Positions 10,143 through 19,058 of a stretch of DNA of 47,510 nt are shown here, piece by piece (within the stretch, counting starts at the first letter, position 1; every line of letters starts with the position of its first letter). Position numbers and translations under genes: made by a program. A model generated the notes under the pieces. That model made no database searches, was not told the origin of the DNA, and saw only the letters and a program-made list of their open reading frames with translations. The stretch is taken from positions 1 through 47,510 of the forward strand of contig JACOUX010000018.1 of the NCBI GenBank assembly GCA_016177615.1, given 5' to 3'. The stretch comes from Candidatus Woesearchaeota archaeon. GTDB taxonomy: Archaea; Nanobdellota; Nanobdellia; Woesearchaeales; GW2011-AR4.

Positions 10143-10470
10143 TTTATTCCTATTATTTAAGTAAGTTATATATAAAACATTCTATTTATCTTAAAAATTA
10201 CAATCAATAAACCTTATTTATTCTTATTAATAAAGTTTTATTTCCTATTATATAATTTTTTATCTTATTATATATTATTAATATCTTATTTTTATAGAAC
10301 TTTTTATTAAAATTACCTATTTTATAATATTTTTATCCTATTTTATTATTCTTTTTCTGGTTTTATAAGTAAAAAATCTTATTATTCAAGTTTATTAACT
10401 TAAATTATAATATTTAAGTCAAATCAGAGAAACAAATAATTTTATTAAGCTCCAGCCCATATTTCATAAA
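10143..10470. other. Extremely A+T-rich divergent intergenic region
   Basis: Almost entirely A/T, with recurrent CTTATT/CCTATTTTAT/TATTA words, between divergent genes. Confidence 0.75.
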
Positions 10471-11370
10471 ATGAAGCATTCACTCAAAGTTACAATATCG
10501 CTTATTGTGCTTTTCCTGCTTGCCCAGGTTATAGGGCTGCTTGTTGTGAACCAGTACATTGACCATCAAAAAACTACTGAAACAAAAGAAATATCCTACA
10601 AGCCGTTGCCATATGACTTGGAAAGGCCCGAGATCAAAAACCAGTCTTATTCTTTTCTTTACCTTTCAGCAGCAATAATAACAGGCACACTTTTGATTTT
10701 AATCCTGATAAGGTTCAATAAAGTATTCATCTGGAAGTTTTGGTTTTTTGCTACAATATGGGTTACACTTTCGGTTGCTTTTGCAGCGTTCATAAGCAGC
10801 TTTGCAGCTGCTATGATTGCATTGGCTTTCTCGCTTTTAAGGCTATACAAGCCTAACTTTTTCGTGCAGAATGTTTCCGAAGTTTTTGTGTATGGGGGGT
10901 TAGCAGCGATATTTGTGCCAATGATGAACATGTTTGCAGCATTCGCGCTCCTTATAGTAATTTCGGTTTATGATTTTATTGCAGTGAACAAGACAAAGCA
11001 CATGATTAAGCTTGCAAATTTCCAGTCAAGCTCAAAGGTTTTTGCTGGGCTGCTTATAAATTACGGCAAAGAGAAGACGCAAAAGCAAAAGTACAGGCAA
11101 GATACAGGCGCAAAAAGCGAAAAGCGGGTTGCCGTCTTGGGGGGCGGAGACATCGGATTCACATTGCTTTTTGCAGGCGTTGTGATGCAGGAATTGATGC
11201 TGAAGGAAGCGGTAATATTCGGATTTCTTAAGACTCTTGTAATCCCACTTTTTGCCTCAATCGCTTTGCTAATGCTTCTTGTCAAGGGGAAGAAAGACAA
11301 GTTTTATCCTGCAATGCCTGCTTTAAGCGCAGCTTGCTTTTTGGGGTATTTAGTTGTATGGATAATTTAA
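10471..11370 (+). CDS. Presenilin/signal peptide peptidase-family intramembrane aspartyl protease
   Basis: Multi-TM; YDFIAV (YD motif) and GGGDIGFTLLFAGVV (GxGD-type motif). Confidence 0.85.
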   Translation: MKHSLKVTISLIVLFLLAQVIGLLVVNQYIDHQKTTETKEISYKPLPYDLERPEIKNQSYSFLYLSAAIITGTLLILILIRFNKVFIWKFWFFATIWVTLSVAFAAFISSFAAAMIALAFSLLRLYKPNFFVQNVSEVFVYGGLAAIFVPMMNMFAAFALLIVISVYDFIAVNKTKHMIKLANFQSSSKVFAGLLINYGKEKTQKQKYRQDTGAKSEKRVAVLGGGDIGFTLLFAGVVMQELMLKEAVIFGFLKTLVIPLFASIALLMLLVKGKKDKFYPAMPALSAACFLGYLVVWII

Positions 11371-11419
11371 AATTATTCTAACAGTTAAACTTTTAAAAGG
11401 CGTAATCATTCTGCATACT

Positions 11420-11709
11420 GGAGGACTTTTCCGGGAAGCCAGCACTCTCCTGTAAGCGCAAATGTGCTTAGGTGCGGAGAAGCATGGGAAGCAGCTTGGG
11501 CTTTTGCAACTTAGTCTTGCTTCTGGCGTCGAAGCTCTGCCCCATAGGACTTATGTTTTTGAAAATCCGTCAGGTCTGGAAGGAAATCAATAAAAAATTG
11601 ACCTAAGGCAGCGGTAATCTTAGGCATTGGTGCTTATGGATCACAGAGTGGAGCTGGAAGTGAGGTTGCTAATTGCAACTGCTTTTGCCCATTTTCAGGC
11701 GCGTCCTCC
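11420..11709 (+). ncRNA. ffs: Archaeal signal recognition particle (7S) RNA with apparent 22-nt insertion in helix 8
   Basis: Terminal helix GGAGGAC/GTCCTCC; Alu-domain TCCTGTAAGCGCAAATGTGCTTAGG; S-domain CCGTCAGGTCTGGAAGGAA...GCAGCGG; TGGATCACAGAG; upstream TTTTAAAA box. Confidence 0.9.
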
Positions 11710-11722
11710 TTTTTAATACAAA

Positions 11723-12694
11723 ATGAACCTAATTTATAATAAAATATTTTTAGAGCATAAATCTGAAGGCCATCCTGAAAGGCCGGAGAGGCTTCTTGCT
11801 TTTGGCAATATTGAAGAGTCTGAAATCGAGAATGGGGAGAGATACTTGAGCTTATTATATGGCAATAATTATATTGAATTAATTAAAAACTCTTCTGCAA
11901 AAGAGATGAATCTGGATGCGGACACTTATACAAACTCAAAGAGCTATGATGTTGCCTGCTATGCAGTCGGTGCAGCAATAAAAGCCGCAAGGCAGAATGA
12001 TTTTGCGTTAGTAAGGCCGCCAGGGCATCATGCAACTGCAAAGAAAGCAATGGGTTTCTGCCTGTTCAACAATGTTGCAGTTGCATGCAAGTGGCTGAAT
12101 GAGAGAGGGAAGAAAGTTTTGGTAATAGATTTTGACGGCCATCATGGAAACGGGACGCAGGATATTTTCTATAATACAGACAAAGTGCTTTACTTATCAA
12201 CGCATCAGCTTCCAGCATTTCCTGGAACCGGTTGGATTAATGAAATAGGCGAGGGAAAGGGGAAATATTTCACAATAAACATTCCAATGCCGCCTTATTC
12301 TTCTGATGACATTTTTATAGATATGTTATCGAGAATAATTCCTGTAATAAAAGAGCAATACAAGCCTGATGTTGTCGCTGTTTCAGCGGGATTTGATGCA
12401 CACAAAGGGGATCCCTTGCTTCAGCTTAATCTAACAATTAATTCATATTATGAAATCGGCAGGCTCCTATCAAATAATTTTAATAATATATTTGCCTGTC
12501 TGGAAGGTGGTTATAATGTTGAAGCGCTTCCTCATTGCGTTTCTGTATTCCTCATGGGCATAAATAAGGAAAAATCAATGCTCGAGTTCAAGGAGCAGAG
12601 AACAACTTCAGCGGCGAATGTGCAGAGAGAATTTGAAGCGAGGATGAAAAGCCTAAAACTTGAGCTGTTCGAGTATTGGAATTTTGGAATCTAG
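11723..12694 (+). CDS. Histone deacetylase-superfamily protein (HDAC/AcuC/Aph-like)
   Basis: RPPGHHATAKKAMGFCLFNNVAVA, DFDGHHGNGTQDIF, SAGFDAHKGDPL, LEGGYN motifs. Confidence 0.92.
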   Translation: MNLIYNKIFLEHKSEGHPERPERLLAFGNIEESEIENGERYLSLLYGNNYIELIKNSSAKEMNLDADTYTNSKSYDVACYAVGAAIKAARQNDFALVRPPGHHATAKKAMGFCLFNNVAVACKWLNERGKKVLVIDFDGHHGNGTQDIFYNTDKVLYLSTHQLPAFPGTGWINEIGEGKGKYFTINIPMPPYSSDDIFIDMLSRIIPVIKEQYKPDVVAVSAGFDAHKGDPLLQLNLTINSYYEIGRLLSNNFNNIFACLEGGYNVEALPHCVSVFLMGINKEKSMLEFKEQRTTSAANVQREFEARMKSLKLELFEYWNFGI

Positions 12695-13662
12695 ACCCTT
12701 AGCCTCCTGAAATGATCAAACCCGCTTTCAATATTTTGCTTTTTGTTATCTCTGATTAATTTAATCCCATATTTTTTATCAACAATCTCTCCAATCATAG
12801 TGACATCAAGTTTTTTCATTTTGTTTAACTTGCTTTTGTCTGCAGTAAACACCAGCTCAAAATCCTCCCCGCCGTAAAGCGCAAAATCAACAGCGTCTTT
12901 TTTCAATTTTTTTGAATCAATTATTGTATCTTTTGAAATTGGAAGCTTACCAGAGTAAATAACCGCGCCAACATTAGACTCTTCGCAAATGTGCTTGACT
13001 TCAGATGCAACTCCATCGCTTACATCAATCATCGAATTGATTCCGACCTTTACAAGCTTCCTTGCCAGCTCAAGCCGGCATCTTGGCTCAAGATGGCTTT
13101 TGACAGAATTTCCTTTAAGATTATGCCTTAATAATTCTAATCCTGCAGTTGAGCTTCCGACATCTCCGGAGCAAAATATCGAGTCACCTGCTTTTGCGCT
13201 GCTTCTCAATGCCAGAAATTTCTTTTCAACAAAACCTAATAAAGAAACATTAACAATAATCTTTTCTGAATGTGTTATATTGCCTCCAACAATGTTTATT
13301 TTATGTTTTATTGCCTTTTCATTGATACCCCCATATAATTTATCAACAAATTCTACGTCAATATCACTGGGCAATGCCAATGAAATAATTGCAAATCTTG
13401 GAATGCCGCCCATTGCAGCTATATCGCTCGCATTTTGTTCTATTGCCAGCTTTCCAATTTGCTCAGGTGTCCAATATTTTTGAGAGAAATGGTCATTTTC
13501 CACAATCATGTCTGTTGTAAAAAGAATATAATTGTTTTTATCATAGTTTAAAACAGCAGCATCATCACCGATGCCAACAACAACATCATCGGAAAATAGT
13601 TTTATCTTATCCTTAATCTTTTTAATCAGCCCGAATTCCCCTCCAATGTCTTTGATTTGCAT
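12691..13662 (-). CDS. thiL: Thiamine-monophosphate kinase
   Basis: GIGDDAAVL, TTDMIVENDHF, NASDIAAMGG, GGNITHSEKIIVNVSLLG, ALYGGEDFELVF motifs. Confidence 0.9.
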   Translation of the reverse strand: MQIKDIGGEFGLIKKIKDKIKLFSDDVVVGIGDDAAVLNYDKNNYILFTTDMIVENDHFSQKYWTPEQIGKLAIEQNASDIAAMGGIPRFAIISLALPSDIDVEFVDKLYGGINEKAIKHKINIVGGNITHSEKIIVNVSLLGFVEKKFLALRSSAKAGDSIFCSGDVGSSTAGLELLRHNLKGNSVKSHLEPRCRLELARKLVKVGINSMIDVSDGVASEVKHICEESNVGAVIYSGKLPISKDTIIDSKKLKKDAVDFALYGGEDFELVFTADKSKLNKMKKLDVTMIGEIVDKKYGIKLIRDNKKQNIESGFDHFRRLRV

Positions 13663-13700
13663 TTGTCAATAAATTATTTTTTATACTTATTTAATTTTGG

Positions 13701-14600
13701 TCAAACATAAGCCAGCCATTTCCTGTATTTTTTATCCCTTCCTCTTACAACATCATAAAATTTACCCATTATCTTTTTTGTAACAGGGCCAATCTCTCCT
13801 TTGCCAATCTTCTTTCCATTTAAAGAGATTATTGGAGCTATCTCCATCATGGTGCCGCAAAAAAATGCCTCGTCAGCGTTTTTGGCTTCGTTTAGCTTAA
13901 TCTCTTTCTCAAATGCATTTATCCCCATATCATTGCTTATTTTTAATATAGTGTCTCTTGTAAGCCCGTGCAAGGCGCTCCTGCTGCCAGGAGTCATCAT
14001 TTTTCCGCTTTTTACGATAAAGAGATTTTCAGCCGGGCCTTCTGCAACGTATCCCCTGTAATCAAGCATTAGCGCCTCATCATAGCCTTTGATTCTCGCA
14101 TCGCGCATAGCAAGTATGGAATTGGCATAATTGCCGCTTATCTTGACGCCAAAAATGCTTGATTTTTCAGAGTGCCTCAGGTATTTGGATACAACAACAT
14201 TGAGATTTTTTGAAAAATATTTTTTCCATGGGATTGCAGCTATGGCAATATCAGCAGGAACATTTGCAGGATAGACTCCAATGCTTCCGTAGCCGTAATA
14301 CGCCATTGGCCTTATATAGCCGTCATTAATACTGTTTTTTTTAATAATCGCCTTAACCGCTTTTTTTAGCTGCGGCTCTGAAAATTTGACATCCATTCCA
14401 AACGATCTTGCAGAATGAAAAAGGCGCCTTAAATGGTCGTCCAGCCTAAAAACAGCAGTGCCATTTTCTGTTTTGTATGAATGAATGCCCTCAAACACAG
14501 CGCTGCCGTAAAGCAAGGCGTGCGCCAGGACATGGACTTTAGCATTATTCCACTTGATAAATTTTCCATTCATCCATACAAACTTCGATTTTTTAAACAT
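13701..14600 (-). CDS. ilvE: Branched-chain amino acid aminotransferase (class IV PLP)
   Basis: VFEGIHSYKTENGTAVFRLDDHLRRL, GYDEALMLDYRGYVAEGPAENLFIV, G-T-M-M-E motif. Confidence 0.92.
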   Translation of the reverse strand: MFKKSKFVWMNGKFIKWNNAKVHVLAHALLYGSAVFEGIHSYKTENGTAVFRLDDHLRRLFHSARSFGMDVKFSEPQLKKAVKAIIKKNSINDGYIRPMAYYGYGSIGVYPANVPADIAIAAIPWKKYFSKNLNVVVSKYLRHSEKSSIFGVKISGNYANSILAMRDARIKGYDEALMLDYRGYVAEGPAENLFIVKSGKMMTPGSRSALHGLTRDTILKISNDMGINAFEKEIKLNEAKNADEAFFCGTMMEIAPIISLNGKKIGKGEIGPVTKKIMGKFYDVVRGRDKKYRKWLAYV

Positions 14601-14618
14601 AAAAATTCTACTTCCGTA

Positions 14619-14830
14619 TCATAAGTGGTTTATGGTGCAGTAAAAAATTGCATGGAATTTGGATGTGCTCAAATGTCGAAAATTATCAATTTTCGAGCAC
14701 CTCGAAAATCCTATTGATTTTCGCTGAATCACCATCAAATAAGTGGAATTTTGTAGTGTCCAAAACCACGCAATTATTAACATAGTGTAAGCATGCCAAC
14801 CATCTCTGATGGGTGATTTTTGACATTTAG
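14619..14830. mobile_element. Possible non-autonomous/relict IS200/IS605-like element (hairpin cluster)
   Basis: Hairpins TCGAAAATT-ATC-AATTTTCGA (14676-14696) and CGAAAATC-CTATT-GATTTTCG (14703-14723); terminal CAACCATC-TCT-GATGGGTG then ATTTTTGACAT, near-identical to the locus at 36631. Confidence 0.45.
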
Positions 14831-14840
14831 CCATTCTACA

Positions 14841-15629
14841 CTAGAACCATACTATCTTAAGATGATTGCTTGAAAGCCGGATTGCTGCAACACTTCCATT
14901 CTTCAGGCCGTATTCTTTGCCTACGGAATCTGCTATTAAAATTCCATCCATCATCTCTGAAATGATGCTGATCCCCTGGTGATCATTCAGCACGCCGTAT
15001 TTTAGCTGATAATTCCTGAAAACCTTGCCTTCATAAGGCTCCCTTACTATGAACTGGAAATTGCTTGAGTCAAGCGGCAGCTTTTTGGAGTGGCATGCGC
15101 TCGCCCACGCATAGCTTCCTGCAGGAGTCGTTACAAGAATCCCGCTGCTCTTTTGCCTTTCGCTTTTGTCATTCATCTTTATGATGTATTTTGCGGCATG
15201 ATAGGATTTTCTTGGGCCTATGAAGAACTCATTAAGCGCAAGAGCGCCTGTTTTTTTCCCGTCGATCGAGGCCTCAAGCCTTGGGAACTCCTTGATTTTG
15301 AAATTACCATCCAAAATTTTTTCAAGCTTCTGGCTGAAATTTCTTTTATCAGATTTAAGAAAGAAGCCCTCTTTATTTCTGTAATCGGAATTCACTCCAA
15401 GAATAATCTGGCCATCCACAAACTGGGCTGCCCTTAGGAAGGTGCCGTCTCCGCCAACAGTTATTATCATGTCCTTAGCCTTAAATTGATAGGGGTTAAG
15501 CATGTCCATATTAGCCAGGTGGCAGCTTATTTTATTTTTTTTTAATGTCATTTGGACCAGGCTGAAGCATGACATTTCCTCTTTCGCCCTTGGAGGCGTG
15601 TAAACCAAAAGCACATTTTTTATTTTCAT
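14841..15629 (-). CDS. nadK: NAD(+)/NADH kinase
   Basis: TVGGDGTFLRAAQFVDGQIILGVNSD; downstream NEFFIGPRKSYHAAKY and SSGILVTTPAGSYAW. Confidence 0.88.
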   Translation of the reverse strand: MKIKNVLLVYTPPRAKEEMSCFSLVQMTLKKNKISCHLANMDMLNPYQFKAKDMIITVGGDGTFLRAAQFVDGQIILGVNSDYRNKEGFFLKSDKRNFSQKLEKILDGNFKIKEFPRLEASIDGKKTGALALNEFFIGPRKSYHAAKYIIKMNDKSERQKSSGILVTTPAGSYAWASACHSKKLPLDSSNFQFIVREPYEGKVFRNYQLKYGVLNDHQGISIISEMMDGILIADSVGKEYGLKNGSVAAIRLSSNHLKIVWF

Positions 15630-15670
15630 ACAGGAGAATAAGCTGAAGCAACTTATAAACCTTACCAGAA

Positions 15671-16321
15671 TTAACCCAAATTAACCGCATTTACAATTGC
15701 ATCTCTGGAATAGTCATAAATAATCAGCCTTGTCTGGTACCTTAACAGGAAGTCGCCGACTTTTGCATTTGCATACACTTCAGGGAACTGCTGCTTTAAC
15801 GTATTTAACGATGCCGCGTCCAGCTGGCCGCCCACAGGCTGCTGGTTTTGAAGCCCCTGGAGCTCGCTATGCTTGTTTAATTTTTCGAAAAAATCCTGCG
15901 GCAATTGGCCTTGCTGCGGTTGCTGCAGGCTTACTATTCCCCTAAACTTGTCATTGTCGTAGTCGTAAACAACAATTCTATCGGTATACTGCACAACGTA
16001 GTTCCCTATGAATGATACGTCCAAGCCGCTTATTTGCGCCTGGAGGTTAGCATAATTTGCATTATTTATCTGGATTATATTAAGCGGCGCAATTCCAACA
16101 AGGGATTTCATTTCGTCATGGGAAGTCAGCTTTTTCAGGAAGTCCTCAATACTCACAGTCTTTGGTGTTGCTGTTTTTTTCAGCTCATTTATTCTCATTA
16201 AAGAGATAATAGAAACTGTTAAAGTTGCTAATACCAGTATAATCAAAATATAGTGGTATATTGGCCTGCTAAAGAGGGATTCAGAAGAGCCAGCAGATCT
16301 AAAAATGTCCACCCTTGCCAT
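15671..16321 (-). CDS. Single-TM protein with two related domains, unknown function
   Basis: TM near N-terminus; repeat pair IGNYVVQYTDRIVVYDYDNDKFRGIVSL / VGDFLLRYQTRLIIYDYSRDAIVNAVNL; start moved from 16333 to MARVD on the TATA-like box about 26 nt upstream. Confidence 0.6.
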   Translation of the reverse strand: MARVDIFRSAGSSESLFSRPIYHYILIILVLATLTVSIISLMRINELKKTATPKTVSIEDFLKKLTSHDEMKSLVGIAPLNIIQINNANYANLQAQISGLDVSFIGNYVVQYTDRIVVYDYDNDKFRGIVSLQQPQQGQLPQDFFEKLNKHSELQGLQNQQPVGGQLDAASLNTLKQQFPEVYANAKVGDFLLRYQTRLIIYDYSRDAIVNAVNLG

Positions 16322-16415
16322 GCAAACAATCAATCTGCGCTTGTATTTAAGATTTACGCTTAAGCAATTAAGTTAATCAAGAAAGGTTTAAAAATATGCC
16401 AAAAATTCGAATCAG

Positions 16416-19058
16416 ATGCCAATTGTACTTGGATTCCATAGCCATAATCTTACCGGCGCTGCGCTGCTCAGGGATAAAAAAATTATTTCTGCAGTGAGTG
16501 AAGAAAGGCTTGACAGGGTGAAGAACAGCCAGGCCTTTCCTGAAAAGTCCATAAAAGAAGCGCTCCGTGAAGGAAAGCTAAACGATAACGAAGTAGACAT
16601 TATAGCATTAGGCGATCTCCGCTATAATTTTCCGATTGTCTCTGAGTACTTTAAAAGAATGCCTGAGACTTCTCCAAAATACTACTATTACCTTTTGGGA
16701 AGGATAAAGCACGTGCGCAATATGCACTTAAATTGCTCTAATGCAAATTATGGCTATATCAGAAAACATTTCACCAATAAGACTGTTGAATATGTCGAGC
16801 ATCACTTAAGCCACGCGGCTTCTGCCCATTTTACAAGCGGCAACGACAAAAATCTTATAGTCACAATTGACGGCTGGGGCGACAAGCTTTCAAATGGCGC
16901 CTATATGGGCAGCAGGGAAAAGATAGAGAGGCTATACAGCTCATGCGACTTGGATTCATTGGGGTATTTTTACAGCAGAATAACTATTGCTTTGGGATTT
17001 AAGCCGCACAGGCACGAGGGCAAAATAACAGGGCTTGCAGCTTACGGAAAGCCAACAAAGGAGCTGATGGACATAATGAACAGGATGGGGCATTTCGACA
17101 GGAAGAACATGAGGTTTAGGTTCAACCTGGGAAAGACTTATTTTCCAACACTTGATGTAGACAGGAATTTTATAAGCATGATTTCCAAATTCAAGCGTGA
17201 AGATGTAGCAGCTGCGGCGCAGAAATTTCTGGAAGACACGGTTAGGGAATATATAGTTGCTTTGGTCGACAAGGAAGGAAGCCATCATTTTGTGCTTGCA
17301 GGAGGCACATTTGCAAATGTCAAGCTTAATCAGGCTGTTAAGAGTGTTAATGGGGTAAAGAGCATATTCATCCATCCTGGAATGGGAGATGAAGGGCTGT
17401 GCTTGGGAAGCGCCTTGCAGGCTTACAACGATAATTATGGATATATGAATGCAAAGCTCAAGGACGTTTATTTTGGTCCTGAGTATTCAGGCCAGGAAAT
17501 CAAAAATGAGCTGGACAAGGCAAATGTCAGCTATATCCAAGCCAAGAATATTGAGCTTCAAGTTGCCGAGCTGCTTGCAAAGGGCAAGGTTGTCGCAAGA
17601 TTTAATGGAAGGATGGAATATGGCCCAAGGGCGCTTGGCAACAGGACTATCATGTACCAAACCCAGGATAAAAGCGTTAATGACTGGCTGAATAAAAGAT
17701 TGCATAGATGCTATGACGAAGAGACTGAAATCCTGACTAATGAAGGATGGAAGCTTATTAAGGGCATTTCGGATAATGAGGTTGTGGCAACACTTAACCC
17801 AAAAAAGGACACCATCGAATTTCAAAATATCATCAAAAAAGTTTCATATGATTATAATGGTCAGATGTTTAAGATTAAAAACCGCAGAATAGACTTAGTT
17901 ATAACTCCAAACCATAATTTGTGGGTAAAGAAGAAACATGGCCAGAATTATTCATTCATGAAAATAGATGATGCTGCAAAAATAAAAACTTACCATTATC
18001 AAAGAAAAAGCTGTGGCAATTGGAAAGGTAAGAAACGCGACAGCTTCAGATTAGGCAAGAGCAAAATACGCATGGAAATTTGGCTGGAATTTTTAGGGTA
18101 TTATATTTCTGAAGGCAGTTTCTATTATGACGGTTATGGCCGTTATAAAATTTCCATTGCGCAATCAAAGAAATCCATATATTTTAACCCTATTAAAAAA
18201 TGCTTAGAAAAACTTTCTTTTAAATTTCATTATTCTATAAAAGAGTTTATAATATATAACAAAGGGCTATTTGAATATTTAAAAAAACTTGGGAAGGCAG
18301 GCAATAAGCATGTCCCTAGGGAATTTATGTCTTTATCGAAGGAACAGCTTATGATTTTATTCAAGGCTTTAATTGACGGGGATGGCAATATAAGAGGGAA
18401 TGGATACAGGTATGCCACTACTAGCAAGCTTTTGGCTGATGATGTTCAGGAGTTGGCATTTAAATTAGGATTTAGCGCATATCTGTCTATGCAGAAAAAA
18501 AGCATAAACCCAAATCACCATCGGCTGTACATGGTTAGGATAGGAAGAAGCTCTGTAACTACGGTCAGGGCCAGCCATATTAGCAAAATGCCCTATCATG
18601 GGAAGGTATATTGTGTCACAGCCCCAAATCACATAATCTATGTCAGGCGCAATGGAAAGAGTGTTTTTTCAGGAAATACGGAGTTCATGCCTTTCGCTCC
18701 TGTTACATTGTCAGAGCATGCCAATAAATGCTATAAAGACATAAAGGGGGCAGAGTATACAGCCAAGTTTATGACAATCACCTTTGACTGCACGGACTGG
18801 ATGAAAGAGAATTGCGCAGGAGTTGTCCATATTGACGGCACCGCAAGGCCCCAATTAATTGATAAGGAAACAAACCCGGGCTATTACAGGATAGTGGATG
18901 AATACAGGAAAATCACAGGAATACCCTGCTTGATAAACACGAGCTTTAACATGCATGAAGAGCCGATAGTGTGCAGCCCTTATGATGCAATCAGGGCTTT
19001 TCTAGACGGAGGCCTTGATTATTTGGCGATAGGGGATTTTTTGGCAAAGAAAAGATGA
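16416..19058 (+). CDS. NodU/CmcH-family carbamoyltransferase containing an in-frame intein
   Basis: GFHSHNLTGAALL, SEERLDRVKNSQAFP, EHHLSHAASAHF, NGRMEYGPRALGNRTI, TEFMPFAPVTL; intein interrupts LNKRLHR/TEFMPFAP. Confidence 0.93.
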   Translation: MPIVLGFHSHNLTGAALLRDKKIISAVSEERLDRVKNSQAFPEKSIKEALREGKLNDNEVDIIALGDLRYNFPIVSEYFKRMPETSPKYYYYLLGRIKHVRNMHLNCSNANYGYIRKHFTNKTVEYVEHHLSHAASAHFTSGNDKNLIVTIDGWGDKLSNGAYMGSREKIERLYSSCDLDSLGYFYSRITIALGFKPHRHEGKITGLAAYGKPTKELMDIMNRMGHFDRKNMRFRFNLGKTYFPTLDVDRNFISMISKFKREDVAAAAQKFLEDTVREYIVALVDKEGSHHFVLAGGTFANVKLNQAVKSVNGVKSIFIHPGMGDEGLCLGSALQAYNDNYGYMNAKLKDVYFGPEYSGQEIKNELDKANVSYIQAKNIELQVAELLAKGKVVARFNGRMEYGPRALGNRTIMYQTQDKSVNDWLNKRLHRCYDEETEILTNEGWKLIKGISDNEVVATLNPKKDTIEFQNIIKKVSYDYNGQMFKIKNRRIDLVITPNHNLWVKKKHGQNYSFMKIDDAAKIKTYHYQRKSCGNWKGKKRDSFRLGKSKIRMEIWLEFLGYYISEGSFYYDGYGRYKISIAQSKKSIYFNPIKKCLEKLSFKFHYSIKEFIIYNKGLFEYLKKLGKAGNKHVPREFMSLSKEQLMILFKALIDGDGNIRGNGYRYATTSKLLADDVQELAFKLGFSAYLSMQKKSINPNHHRLYMVRIGRSSVTTVRASHISKMPYHGKVYCVTAPNHIIYVRRNGKSVFSGNTEFMPFAPVTLSEHANKCYKDIKGAEYTAKFMTITFDCTDWMKENCAGVVHIDGTARPQLIDKETNPGYYRIVDEYRKITGIPCLINTSFNMHEEPIVCSPYDAIRAFLDGGLDYLAIGDFLAKKR
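17709..18677 (+). mobile_element. Intein with LAGLIDADG (DOD) homing endonuclease, 323 aa
   Basis: Block A CYDEETEILTNEGWKLI; block B RIDLVITPNHNLWV; DOD motifs LGYYISEGSF and LFKALIDGDGNI; C-terminal VYCVTAPNHIIYVRRNGKSVFSGN|T. Confidence 0.92.

Noticed and set aside
11420-11709. Circularly permuted SRP RNA (as in Thermoproteus)
   Set aside because: The terminal helix GGAGGAC/GTCCTCC and the Alu-domain order are in the normal arrangement; only the helix 8 insertion is odd.
14619-14834. 71-aa minus-strand ORF
   Set aside because: Lies across hairpin/repeat DNA and has no protein-like features.
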